Of a stretch of 64,000 bases of DNA, positions 44,624 through 56,600 are shown one piece after another; the stretch's first letter is position 1; every line of letters begins with the position of its first letter. The position numbers and the translations under genes are program-made. The DNA is from Anaeramoeba flamelloides (Eukaryota; Metamonada; Anaeramoebidae), in NCBI GenBank assembly GCA_027625915.1, contig JANTQA010000063.1, positions 4,111,501 to 4,175,500 on the forward strand. The letters run 5' to 3'. The notes beneath the pieces are model-generated. The model saw only the letters and a program-made list of their open reading frames with translations. It was not told the DNA's origin and ran no database searches.

Positions 44624-45507
44624 AAATAACGATAATCGGGATAGAATTCTTACTTTTTACAAATTATTTGTATTTTTTGTTTTTTTTTTTATTATTTTTC
44701 ACATTAATTACCTTATAAATATCAACCTTTTAAAAATAAATTATTATTGGCTAATCATAGAGAAAAAAAATTTTTTTTTCTATTGATCCCATTTATTTAT
44801 TACAGTCATATTTGTATTTTTACTCTTGTTTGCAAATTTACTTTTCGACACATTACGAGTATTCTTTTATTTTGTTCTCAATCTCATAGAAAGTTCTTCC
44901 AAAATAAACTAAATTTCATAATAAATGGCCCAGGTTACATTTGAATTATATTTGTATCGTTTTAAAGTTTTTCCTCTCACAACGAAAAGTTTGCAAATAA
45001 ATCATTTTTTCTCTTTTTTATTTTTTCAAAAGTATTTTGTTAAAATGGAAAATGAAAATGAAAATTTGAAAAGAAGTAACACAAGAATTAATTAAAAAAT
45101 TGTTTTCAAATATGAAAAAGAGATTAGATTTAGTTATTCAAATAGAAGGAGAATCGATAAAGGGGTTTTATTTAATATTTTAAAATTTCTATTTTTTATG
45201 TAATGCTTATTTCAAAATAAATATCACAAGTTTTTTTAATTGTTTTTTTACTTTTTTTTTTTATTGTATTTTTAGAGGAAAAATAAATATCTCTTGAGTA
45301 TAGTATTGAATATTAAAATCTAAATTTTTATATTATAATAGATAACTTCAATTATTAAAAATATTTATTTTCAAAATGTGATTTTTAATGGGTCAATTAT
45401 TTTGAAATAGAGTTTATATTATAGTCGTTCCAACTTGATGGTGAAGATTTTATAAGGGATCGAAATTGATGACTTATTGAAAAAAAAAAATTATACTGTT
45501 TAAAGTT

Positions 45508-45732
45508 CTAGAATCAGTATAAAAGCAAAAAATAGCCATTTTTTTGTCATTTTTATTAAATTAACTTTTTTTGAACATCTTTAAGCTAAGTTTTGAACCA
45601 ATTTTTTTGCTCGGTTTGAATAGTAATCATATATTAATTTCAGCCAACCTTTTGTTCATGGTTTTTTTTAAAAAGGAAATTGAAAAAAAAATACAAAAAA
45701 ATATCCATTTTTTACTTTTATACTGATACTAG
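45508..45732. mobile_element. Inverted-repeat element with CTAG(A/T)ATCAGTATAAAAG ends
   Basis: The left end is CTAGAATCAGTATAAAAGC and the mirrored right end CTAGTATCAGTATAAAAGT. The arms continue through AAAAAATAGCCATTTTTTTGT for about 45 bases. 225 bp, no frame, single copy in the window. Confidence 0.65.
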
Positions 45733-46079
45733 GGCTTTAAGAAACCAGAAATACGTGATGAGAAATTTATGTTGAACTGTAAAATTTTTAATACAAGATA
45801 TACAATTATGCTATTGAATTATTAAAGCTGTTCCAAACCTACCCTGAAATCTATGACAAATAGAAAATTCATTTTTGGTCTTATATTTTCTTTTCCATAT
45901 CACGATTGAAATTATATCATTGAAAAATTTATTATACAGAGGAAATATTGATTTATTATTAAAAGAATTTTGTGAAATAGAAAATTCAATTTCTATAATA
46001 TCAGAGGAAAAAATTTTTAATTTTTTTTTGAAAAATAGTAGGGAGAAGTTATTAACCCAATTTGATTCCATTTGCTTTA

Positions 46080-46520
46080 GTTTTTTTTAATTTTAAAAAA
46101 AATTGAAAATCTCTTAAATTTTTGGTTTATTTCAAATTTTAAATAAAACGCTGTTACTTTTCCAGAATTTAAAAGTATTGAGCAAAACATATCATTTTTT
46201 ATATTTTTTTTCTATACATTAATGGAAAAGCGTCATTAGGTTTTCTTGAGTTTCTGGTTTGTTGATTTGGAAAATTAATAGATTTTCGTTAGTTTTTTTT
46301 TACTTTTTTGAAATAAACCGAAAATTTATTAAAATTTTCTGTTTATTTCGAAAAGTAAAAACAACCTAGAACACGTAACAAGATAAAACATAAAAACTCA
46401 AGAAACTGGAATTAACTTTTTCAGAATTTACAAGAATTGAGGAAAATCAATAGATTTTTCAAATAAAATAGAAAAACCGAAGAAAACATAGGCACTAGAC
46501 GGGTCTTCCCAAATTCCGAA
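46080..46520. repeat. Hairpin-module cluster
   Basis: Modules in order: a TTTTTTTTAATTTTA palindrome (about 46080-46145), a TTTTCCAGAATTTAAAAG module (46162-46230), a GTTTTTTTTTACTTTTTTG palindrome (46290-46375), a TTTTTCAGAATTTACAAG half module (46420-46470) and a GGCACTAGACGGGT motif (46491). Confidence 0.6.
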
Positions 46521-46648
46521 ATCATTATTTTGAATTATTTTTTAAAGAGTCAAAAAATAAGTTTATTTAATCAATTACAAAATAAAAATATTTCTAATAT
46601 TATTACAACAAAACAAAATTTATCATATTGATTTACCATAGTGGATAA

Positions 46649-47190
46649 TAAACCCCGTTCCAAAAATTTGGACACCTCCAAAATCAAAAATAGGCAAAAG
46701 AAACTCAATTTATTGTATTTTTCCAAACCTCATATAAAACCACTTTTAAGTTACCAATTATTAATGTTTTAATGAGTAATCATTTTAACCCAAATAAAAG
46801 AAAAAAAAATTTACTCAAAAATAAAAACCCGTGTGTCCAAAATAATGAAACGCGCTGAACAAAAAATGTATTGGTAAATTTGTTGAAATTTCACCAACAA
46901 TTGTTGATCGATCAAAAATTAAGATACCATCTACCAATTGTATGTGATTTTCCAATTTAATAAACTCAACACTAACTTTTTATCAACCATTGAAAAAAAA
47001 AATCCATATCTAAGGAAACATATTACGTAACTTCAAAAAAGAAAATGTTAACAAAACAAAAAAGACAAAAAATGAATTTGTTTGTAAAATCAAAATTCTT
47101 TCCAAATTGAATTTGAAGTGCAGTAATGATGTTATTGTTATTCTTTCAACTGTTTAAAATGTACCCAAATTTTTGGAATCTAGTTTATAT
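46649..47190. mobile_element. Mariner-like non-autonomous element, about 540 bp
   Basis: The left end has AATAAACCCCGTTCCAAAAA then TTTGGACACC, and the mirrored right end has ATATAAACTAGATTCC then AAAAATTTGGGTAC. TCCAAAAATTTGGACAC resembles inner terminal repeats of Tc1/mariner transposons. No transposase frame is present and the target duplication is unclear. Confidence 0.45.
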
Positions 47191-47466
47191 TCATTTTTTT
47201 TAATTATAATATTTTGATTTTACAATTATTTTCATAAACAGGAAAATTCCTTATAAAATGATCCAAATCTTCAATTATATATAAATTATTTGTTTTTTTT
47301 GCATAGTCACAATATTTTGAATTTCTATTATTTATTACATAAGATTATCTGGTTAGATTAGTTGTATAATTTCTTAGTTTTTAAATTGGCTGAATTCTTC
47401 TATTTTAAATATGTTTATTTGATGGGATTGCGAATTTTTGAAAGAATAAAGTAATACATAAACTCT

Positions 47467-48009
47467 TTTTCAGTCAAAGTGACACAGTTTTATTGAAGAA
47501 ATATAATACATTCTATGAGTTTAATTCACTATTCTTCTCAAACAAAAATTTCAATTTTTAGATCAAAATCAGTTTTTCTCATTTTTTAATTTTTTTTTTT
47601 TTTGTATTTTTTTTTTTCTTTTTTTTTTTTTTTTCTTTTTTATTTTTTTTTTAAAAATTAATTTTGAAAAAAAAAAATGTTTGAAAAATCAAATTAACAT
47701 TAAGAAAAGTTAACTTTGTATGTTATTTTAAAATTCATAGATTTAAAAGCCAAAAATATTATTGTAACCAATTTTAATTTACTAAAAAAATTTTGAAATT
47801 TTGCCCAAGAGATTTATATGAAAGTCGCAATATTTTTTTTTAATTTTTTATTTTTTTCAAATAAAAGTTTGTTTCTCAGGTATTCCTTTTATGAATATTG
47901 ACTCTGATTTGACATTAATCTTTCCCTGTGCTTCTAGTCAATCTAAGTTTGGTTGATTCTTAAAAATAAAGTGACTTTTTCATTTTTGGACCGTCATCTT
48001 TGACTGAAA
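47467..48009 (-). mobile_element. CAGTCAAAG-type inverted-repeat element, reversed
   Basis: It starts TTTCAGTCAAAGTGACACAG and ends CATCTTTGACTGAAATGG, with the inner blocks TTATTGAAGAAATA and GGTTGATTCTTAAAAATA shared by the family. 543 bp, no frame. Confidence 0.7.
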
Positions 48010-48179
48010 TGGTGTTTAGAGTTTTCTTAATTCATTTGTATTTTGAAAATCCCCCTTTATATTTTTTTGTGTATTTTGCAAAATTAAAGAAAAATGAAGA
48101 AATTTTCTTTTTATTCTCCAAATTAAAATTTTGGATTGATAATTGAGTTTTTTTGTTTATTCTATATAATTAATAGTTT

Positions 48180-48625
48180 TTTGAGATAAAACAGAAATGC
48201 TCAAGAAAATACATTTAACTTTTCCAGAATTTAAAAGAATTGAGGAAAATTTATTGATTTTACAAATAAAATAGAAAAAATCTAGAAAATCACCTATTTT
48301 TTTAATTCAATAAATTATAAGAAATTTTCACAATTTTTTTTTTTTTATTTCTCAAATTAACGAAAAACACCGTTAGTTTTTCCAGAATTTAAAAGAATAT
48401 AGCGAAATCAAAAATTTTTCTCTATTAATTCGAATTCTAGAAAAAGAAGGTACTTGACTCAACTTCACATAACGTTATAAAATTATTTATTATTTATATT
48501 ATTATTGATTTGTACGATTTTTAAATATTTTTGAGGAGTGCAGTCAAGTACTGCAGAGTACCTCTGAGTACCTAGATTTTACATTTTAATTTTAGAAATT
48601 ATATGAAAATTTTTTTTAAAAAAAA
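48180..48625. repeat. Hairpin-module cluster
   Basis: Contains CTTTTCCAGAATTTAAAAG with TTGAGG (48222), a second TTTTCCAGAATTTAAAAG module with its mirror (48378-48440), and motifs GTCAAGTACTGCAGAGTACC (48543). The order differs from the other clusters. Confidence 0.55.
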
Positions 48626-48683
48626 ACTAACGAAGGGTGTCTATATATTTTTTCATTTAGAAACAAGAAAAATCAAATAAATA

Positions 48684-48878
48684 CAGCCATTTCCACTTTT
48701 AAGGTACAAACTTTCAACGAAATTTAAGGTACAAAAAAATCTCAAATTAAGGCACAAAAATTGGATTTTTTTTTATAAAAATTATTTTACTAGAATTTGA
48801 ATTTTGTGCTTTAATTTGAGATTTTTTTTGTGCCTTAAATTTCGTTGAAAGTTTGTGCCTTAAAAGTGAAACTGACTG
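48684..48878. mobile_element. Tc1/mariner-like MITE, 195 bp
   Basis: TA-flanked; ends CAGCCATTTCCACTTTTAAG and CTTAAAAGTGAAACTGACTG; same palindrome as the other copies, slightly diverged at the left end. Confidence 0.8.
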
Positions 48879-49690
48879 TACATTTTTTTTATATATATAT
48901 ATTTTGATTTTATTTTTGATATCATTGACAGATCATCATTTTGGACTATTTTAACTTCAATTTTATTGAAAATAGTCTTTTGAATTCTGGAAGCTAAGCT
49001 TTTTAAAAAATTTCTTTTTAAAGGGACTAATCGCTATTAAATTTTTTTACCCAAATTTAATCGAGATTGAGAACATTTTTTGCAAATTACTTTGATTTGA
49101 AAAACTCTGTTTATTGTTAATATTAAAAATATTTCTTGATTAGGAAACCTCATTAAGAAATCGGTCGAAAAATAACAAATAATAAAGACTAGTCCCTTAA
49201 TATCTATTTTTTTTTAAAATTACTGATAAACAACTGTAAGTAATTTTATTAAAATAAAACAATTTGTAAGGGAGCTAAGATATTTCGAAAAGATATCTCG
49301 GATAAACAAAAACTACCATCCAAAATGAGAAATCTTTTGTAATCGTTTCAATTACTTTTTGAGCACTTTAATTAAAAAGATTTTTGTTAGAAATCATAAT
49401 CTATTAAAACAGAAGAAATATTTTTTTTTATCATAAAGAGCTCACATCTTGAAAGAACAAACTCAATTGTGATTTTTATTAGGTTTTTCTTTTGATTTGG
49501 TCAACTAAAGTGACTTGTTTATTGTGTGTTTTTTACATTTTTTTTTTAAAATTATTCGAAAAAAAAGATCCAAACTTTTTTTAAAATATATAAAAGGTTC
49601 TAAGAAAAAATTAAAAGCTGTTTGATCTTTGCTGTTAAAAACCAAAACTCTTTCTTTTTTATCTATAGATAAAAAAAAGGGTAACTAAAT

Positions 49691-49696
49691 AAAAAA
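49691..49696 (-). terminator. Polymerase III T-run terminator of tRNA-Pro
   Basis: Six A residues on the plus strand, read as TTTTTT on the tRNA strand, abut the 3' end of the tRNA. Confidence 0.8.
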
Positions 49697-49767
49697 GGGC
49701 CAAACCGAGAATCGAACTCGGGTCCCATGCTCCCAAAGCATGTATTCTCCCATTAAACTATTTGGCC
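49697..49767 (-). tRNA. tRNA-Pro (anticodon UGG)
   Basis: The minus strand folds as a complete tRNA: acceptor arms GGCCAAA / TTTGGCC, anticodon stem CATGC / GCATG around loop TTTGGGA (anticodon TGG, decoding CCA-type proline codons), and T arm CCGAG-TTCGATT-CTCGG. The D stem is weak, as in many eukaryotic proline tRNAs. It has no intron. CCA is not encoded. Six T residues follow at once on the transcribed strand, a normal polymerase III terminator. Confidence 0.95.
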
Positions 49768-51005
49768 GTACATTAAATTTGCTATTTTTGAGTTTAAGAA
49801 ATATTTATAGAAGAAAAGGAAAAAAATTCAATGTTACAACAATTTAAGGGTGCTAATTCTTTCACATCAAAGAATTTTGAGATTTTTCAAAAATAAAAAT
49901 ATGTTACCTATCATCAAGAGTGTCAAAAAACAACCAGCCTAAAAGATCACAAAAAGAAACAAGTAAAAATATTGATTTAACTTCTATCAACAAACGCACA
50001 AAAAAAGGGATCAAGAACAATTCATACAATCTCACAATAAATAACAAACAGTTGATTCCGTATCTCGTGGTTGATTAATTTAATGACATTTTGCTGTTCC
50101 ATTTGTTAGTTATTAGAATTATGTTACACTTTTAAAAAAATTTTGCAATTAAAAATCATCTATTTGTTTCAGTAATTCCAAACCTACGATAAACAATTTT
50201 CAAAAAAGACAATTCATTTTTTTGTTCTCATACTTTCTTGATTTACACACAGGGGTTTCTTGTTTTATAATAGCCAATACAAAAACCTTACAATTTTATT
50301 ATTAACAAACCATTTCCGATAGAGAAAAATTTTTGAATTTGAATTTTTCACTTCAACCTTTTCAAATATCTATAATTTAGAATAACTTTGAAAATTCTTT
50401 ATGTATCTCAATTTCTAAAGATATAAAAATCAAAACACAATACTTTGATTAAAAACATTTATATACTGATAAATTCAAAACAATTTCTGAAAATTTTCTC
50501 TTTGTTTTCCATTTTACAAATTTTTTTTCACATGCCCTGAAAGAAGAATTTTATTCTTTTAAATGTTAAAAAAACTTTGTAAAATTGGTTGTGTAACAAA
50601 AATTTCTCTCCCTTGAGTTGTTTTAAAAGTTGAGAAATGAGATTACAGAAATTAGAAATTGAACAAAAAATTATATTAAATATATTTGAATTTCTCAGTA
50701 TGATTACTTGGGAAAATAATCTTGTTGTTTTGGAAACAAATTTCAAAATTCAAAAAAAAATATTATTAAAAATAAAGATCAATTATAGTAATTGCTTTTA
50801 AAAAGCCATGGAAAAACCTTAAAAATCTGATAATGGAGTATAATTTTTGTCCATTTTTTGTATTGAAAAGTAACAAAGAAATCAATTTCTAAAATTTGAA
50901 ATGAGAAGCAAAATGAAATTTTCTATATATGTATTACAATTGTCCCAAAGCTATCATTAAATCTATAAAATGATAACATGCACACAAACACACAGCATCT
51001 CTTTT

Positions 51006-51875
51006 TTCAGTCAAAATATTCCGATTTTATTGAAGAAATAGAATAAAAACAATGAGTTTTATGCAATATTCTTCAAAAAATAAATTGTCAATTTGAAGTT
51101 ATTATCATTTTTTCTTTAATAGTATTTTTTTTTTGTTTCATTTTTATTTTTGTTTTTCTTTTTTTTTTATTCTCAAAATAAATTTTTCAATTTCTAAATC
51201 CTAATTATTTTTTCTCATTTTGTCAAATAGTTTTTTTTTTTTATTTTTTGTGATTTTTCTCTTCTTCTTTTTTTTTTTTCTTCATAATACTTTTTTTATT
51301 TAAAAAAAAATTAATTTGAAAATTTAAAACCTAATCGTTTGAAACTACAAATTAACATTCAAAATAGTTGTGTCTATGTACAGTCAGTTTCAATTTTAAG
51401 GCACAAACTTTCAACGAAATTTAAAACACAAAAAAAATCTCAAATTAAGTCACAAAATTCAAATTCTAGTAAAATAAATTGTAAAAAAAAAAATTACAAA
51501 TTTTGTGCCTTAATTTGAGATTTTTTTGTGCCTTAAATTTCGTTGAAAGTTTGTGCCTTAAAAGTGAAACTGACTGTAATATCTTTTAAAATGAATAACA
51601 TTTATAAATAAAATAACTTATTATCAACAATTTGAATTTTCGAAAGAAATTGAGTACAGTTGCACCAAAGTTCCAAAGAAAAGTGACCTCAATTTTTTTT
51701 TAACTTTTTTTTTTTTTTTTTGAAATTTATAATTTATTCCAGTATTACTTTTATGATCTCAACTATATTCTAAATTTCATTATTTCTCCAATTTCTCAAT
51801 AATACTAGGTTGATTGATTCTAAAAAAATGAAAAATTCATTTCATATTTGTATTTCTTTGGCTGGTACAGCCTTT
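51006..51875 (-). mobile_element. CAGTCAAAG-type element interrupted by a Tc1/mariner-like MITE
   Basis: The left end TTTTCAGTCAAAATATTCCG and the right-end block TAGGTTGATTGATTCTAA / TTTGGCTGG match the family. Subtracting the nested MITE (51381-51576) brings it closer to the usual length. The nested arrangement shows the MITE moved after this element was in place. Confidence 0.6.
51381..51576. mobile_element. Tc1/mariner-like MITE, 196 bp, nested
   Basis: TA-flanked, ends CAGTCAGTTTCAATTTTAAG and CTTAAAAGTGAAACTGACTG. It lies inside the older CAGTCAAAG-type element. Confidence 0.8.
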
Positions 51876-53619
51876 CCAAGACCACCATAAAATTAAAAAT
51901 AAAACACAATTAATTTTTCAATTCTTATTTTTCATTTTCAAAAAATTCCGAACTAAGAGTTATTATTCAAATAATAATAATAATAAATGAGCTCTTATTC
52001 AAATTTTGGAAAACCAAAAAAAAAAAATCCAAGATCCAATGAAATGTAAGAATTATTGGTCGAAAACAGCTCAAATAATTACTTTTTTTAGCCATTATTT
52101 CAATAATAATTGGGTTCTTGAAATAAATTATTTTTTGAGGAGTATTGGTAATTGAAACAAGTTATTTTTTTTTAGAATTTTGAGATTAAAAATATCAGAA
52201 AAAAATTAGTCAAAATGTTCTAAAATAACTTTACATAACATTCTTAATTATGATAATTTTAATTAGTAAAATCCAAATTATTCCATCAATTAGAATCGAA
52301 AAAAAAGAAGATCAGAAAACTTCCTAAATTTGTCTAATAACAAAAAGATTACCCAAAATCTTTCCATAACAACTACAATACTTTCTTAATTTTTTTAGAG
52401 GGATGACTACGATTTTATCTGTCTCAATCTAAAATTATTTGTTTAAAATTTCTCCCAATAAAATATTCAAGTACAAAAAAAAAAAATGCATAGCATTTTT
52501 ATATCAATTACCGAAAAATATGAATAGTTTTACAATTGTATTTTTTGTAAAGGCATTCATGGACCTGTTTTTAAGAATTGAAAATAGTTTATAAATATAG
52601 ATCTTTAAAAAGCAAAGTTTGAAATAATTTATTTCTTATTGATAAGCAAATTGATTGATTTTATTAGAAGTAAAGTAAACTTCTAATTTTCTAATTGTGA
52701 TCTTAAAAAATCAGCTTTTATTTATTTATTTATTTAGAGAAAGGAGTAATTAAAGAAAATTTATCAAATAAAAAAAAGAGAAGAAGCAAAATAATTAAAA
52801 TATATATATAAAGAAATAATAATACCATTTACATAACTAAATTAGAAACTATCCGCATCCTGAGACAGGAGGAGTAAAAACACAATAGGAAGATTATCGA
52901 ATCTAGATAAAATTATCCACAATCCGTGATTAATAATTGGTATTCCATGATTCTAAGAACGGGGGCATTGGGTTCCCGAATTTATATATTTTTTACTATT
53001 TTATGGATTTTATTTTTTCAATTTCTTTATTTTTATTATTTTTTCTTTATTACCTTAAGTTTTCTAACCATAAGAGTTTTGATAAAAAATTCACCAAAAA
53101 CGCAATAAATTTCATAATTTTGATTAGTCATGATTAAGGAGTTTTTGAGTATTTTTCCTAAGGATAACTTTTTCGTATATTTTCTTATCTAAGAATTTTT
53201 GATTTTTTTTTTTTTAGATTTGATTCTGATAAATTTATACCTTTCACAATACCAAATGAAGTGATTTATATTTTCATAATATTGAGTACAATAATCACAT
53301 TTTTTACATTTTTCTTTTTTTTTAAATATGTTAAAAAATCAGCTTTTATTTTCTGAAAAATAAAAATAAAATCATATTGTATCGATTTGAATATAATTCT
53401 TAAAAAAAAAAAAAAAAGCAGAAAAAATTCAAATTAAATAAATATTTTTATTATTGATTATTAAAAAAAAATCTATTCACAAAAAAAAAATGAATCTATT
53501 GATTTTGTTCAATTATTAATGAGTGTTTCTCAAAATGAAGTAATTCAAACAAGCATGCTGAACATTATAAATGAATAATAAATTATAAATGAGTAATAAA
53601 TATAAAAGAAAAGCAATTC

Positions 53620-56600
53620 TTAATTTAACTTTAAAAATTTCCTTAATAAAGTACTTTTTGTGTCGAAAATAAATTTAGGTTTTGAAATTGTTTTATGTAA
53701 AAACTTTACAGAGTAATAGTGATTTTTGTTAAAATTTCTCTTGTTATTTAAATGTTTGGAAATCCAATCCATTAATAGGCGTGTTCCGCCAAAATCCCTT
53801 TCAAAGGTGCCAAATAGCTTTGGTAGATAGATGGATTTGGACTGGATAGCCACTATTGGCGACAAAGTTTCAACTGTGACTTTCTTTAGCAAATAGTTAA
53901 GGTTCTTTTTGGTGTACACCCGAAGGTGTGTGGGGAAATAAAAATTCATGATTGCAAAGTGGATTCGGGGGTCTAATTCAGAGATGGTAAATTTCCTTCT
54001 TGTGTCGTCTTTAAGAAAATAAGGATTCAAATGCTTTTGGTCGTGGTTGGCTCTCAATATGCCATAATATATATCATTTAAAGAGAAACGTAATCCTTGT
54101 ATATTGTAAACAGAATTCTTCATAAACTTGTCTACAGAAACTTTGTCCTTGGGTACCCCGTTGACAATTAAAGAATGGAATGCCAGACAGTTATACAAAT
54201 TTAAAAAAAAGGGGAGCTTGTATTGGTCTGTAATTAGTTCCTGTAATTTAATGTTTTGCAATTCTGATGTCAATTGCACAAACCTCTGGAATGGGATTGA
54301 TTGGGAAATTAATTTGAAGTTGATCTGCTGTGAGCTAACACAATAATATATATTAATTAAATCAAAGAGCTGAATGAGTAGATTTTCAATGACCACTAAT
54401 GGATCCCGGCTTGAGAGTTGATAGTTTGTTTCTTCATTCAAACAGCGGGTTTTTTGAATTGTTTTGTTTTGGTTCTTAACTAACGTACATTTTTTTTGTT
54501 TTAAATTGATTTTATGGGAGGCCTTATTTAAATTTGTTATTAAATTGTCATAGAGCTTATTGCATTGGAATGCTGACCAAGAATTCAAATTCATATGGTT
54601 ATATACCACCAGCTGTGCCTTATCAAACATATTTTTAAAATATTTTTGTCCCTCAATATTTTTGATAATGTTTTTTCTTGTTTCTGAAATTATATTGATT
54701 TCAAAAAATGATTCAGGATATATATATTTTTTGGCTATTTTATTTGCCGTTTTTTTTATTTGCTATAAGGTAAAAAATGTAGTAAAGAAAAAAAAAAAAA
54801 AAAGCCAAAAAATGAAATTTAGGAAAGACAGGAGAAAGAAAGAAGAAGAATTAGAATTAGGAAAAAAAAAAAAAAAAAAAAACAATTATTTAAATAACAT
54901 AAATGTAAAATTAATTAAACGATTTTGTATTTATTTTGAGATAGTAATAATTTATGAAATGCTATTCCAAAAATTTTAAGAATTTTTTTTTATGACTTTT
55001 TTTTAAATATTGTTTTAAAATTAATAATTAAAATTTTCTAGTATAGTCAACTATTTTCTAGTCAAAGTGGTCCAGTTATAATATATGTGAATTACTAGGG
55101 TTTAAAGGGTTTGAATGGATATAGAAGAATAAAAATTAATTTCCGAATATTCAAAATTGAAAATCATTTTTTCATATTTTTATCTTTTTTTTTTTCGATT
55201 TTTTTTTGAATTTTTTTGTAATTTTTTTTTATTCTTATTATAATATCTATATTCACTGGGTGAAAATTTGTTATCCTAATGTAATTGAAATAGTGTGTGT
55301 GACCGTAGAAAAATCATATTGATTTCGATTAGAATTATTTGGATCTTCAATTAAAGATCAAAATGAACTTTATTTTTTTTTTTAATGAATCTCTAGAATT
55401 TGGGTTTTTCAATTTTTAAAAAATATATATAAACAGTATTTCACTCAAAGAGCCCCAGCAAAAAATTGATTTTTTTTTTTTTTTTTTTAAGAATGAACCA
55501 ACCTACGATTATTTAGAAATAGTAGAAATAATTAACTTTTTATTAAAGTCGAGATTCGTTAAAGAAATACCAGAACAAACTATTAATTTCCTAAAAAAAA
55601 TAAAATGTCAAAAAATTTTTGGAACTTTCATTGGAACGTCTTGTGCAAAATATCTTGATTTCTGGAAAAAATTAAAATTGTTGACGATAATAGATTTTTA
55701 AATTGTAAATGTCTGCATTGTTAAAGAAATCACAAATCCTCAATTTTCTTAATGTTAATTTGGAGTTTCAAACATTTGTTTTTCCAAAATTATATTTTTA
55801 AAAAAAAGAAAAAGAAAAGAAAAGAAAAACACAAAAATCTCAAAAAAAAAAATTATTTGACTGAAATAGAAAAAATGATGTGATCTTCAAATTGAAAATT
55901 TATTTTGAGAAGAATAATAAATTAAACTCCTAGATTTTTTTCTATTTATTCAATAAAACTGGTCCCTATTGACTGGAAAAGAGTTTTGATGGATTATATT
56001 TACTTCATATGGTTATCAGCTATTCTTTAGTGTGTATTGCTTTACTTATTTCTTATTTATTCTTCAAAGGGTAGATTATAAAAAAAATAATTGATATTTG
56101 AAAAAAATGTTGGTGAATTTGACAGAAACAAAGTTTACATTTGAATATTTTTCCACCCCTCATTAAAATGAAAAAAAAAAAAAAAAAACTAGTAATTTTT
56201 TTTCTTTTCTTATTATTGGAGAGGGGTGATTCAACATAATGCATCCTTTTTACCGTTCCGTTTTCTTGAGTTTTCTATTTCTTTAGAAAATCTTATATTT
56301 TCGTTAGGTTTTTTGAGTTTTCTGTTTATTTGTGAAGTGTTCTAGGTTTTTTTTTACTTTTTGAAATAAACAGAAAATTTTAATAAATTTTCAGTTTATT
56401 TCAAAAAGAAAAAAATAACCTAACGAAAATCAATAAAAAACCTCAAAAAAACCTAGAACACTTGACAAAAAAAAACAGAAAATCCCAAGAAAACCGCCGT
56501 TAACTTTTCCAAAATTTAAAAGAATTGAGTGAGGGTTTCCACAATTTAAAAGAATAGAGTAAAATCAAAAATTTTTCTATATTCTTTTGAATTCTGGATA

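Larger units (their letters stand above)
44624..49696. other. Spacer between the TFIIIA-like gene and tRNA-Pro
   Basis: It contains inverted-repeat elements at 45508-45732, 46649-47190, 47467-48009 and 48684-48878, and hairpin-module clusters at 46080-46520 and 48180-48625. A pair of facing frames at 45811-46090 is AT-biased and unsupported. A short AAGGGACTA inverted pair bounds about 49017-49200. Confidence 0.6.
49768..53619. other. Spacer between tRNA-Pro and the RGS-DUF547 gene
   Basis: It contains one CAGTCAAAG-type element with a nested MITE (51006-51875). Otherwise only AT-rich sequence; the frames near 50528 and 52926 are not supported. The polyadenylation region of the RGS-DUF547 gene should be at 53550-53619, where AATAAA-like words are common. 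Confidence 0.55.

Noticed and set aside
45811-46090. Facing frames of 86 and 71 residues
   Set aside because: They mirror each other in AT-rich DNA next to a hairpin cluster; neither looks like a protein family.
54128-54979. Plus-strand frames opposite the DUF547 exon
   Set aside because: Antisense shadows; the minus strand carries the conserved RGS and DUF547 motifs.
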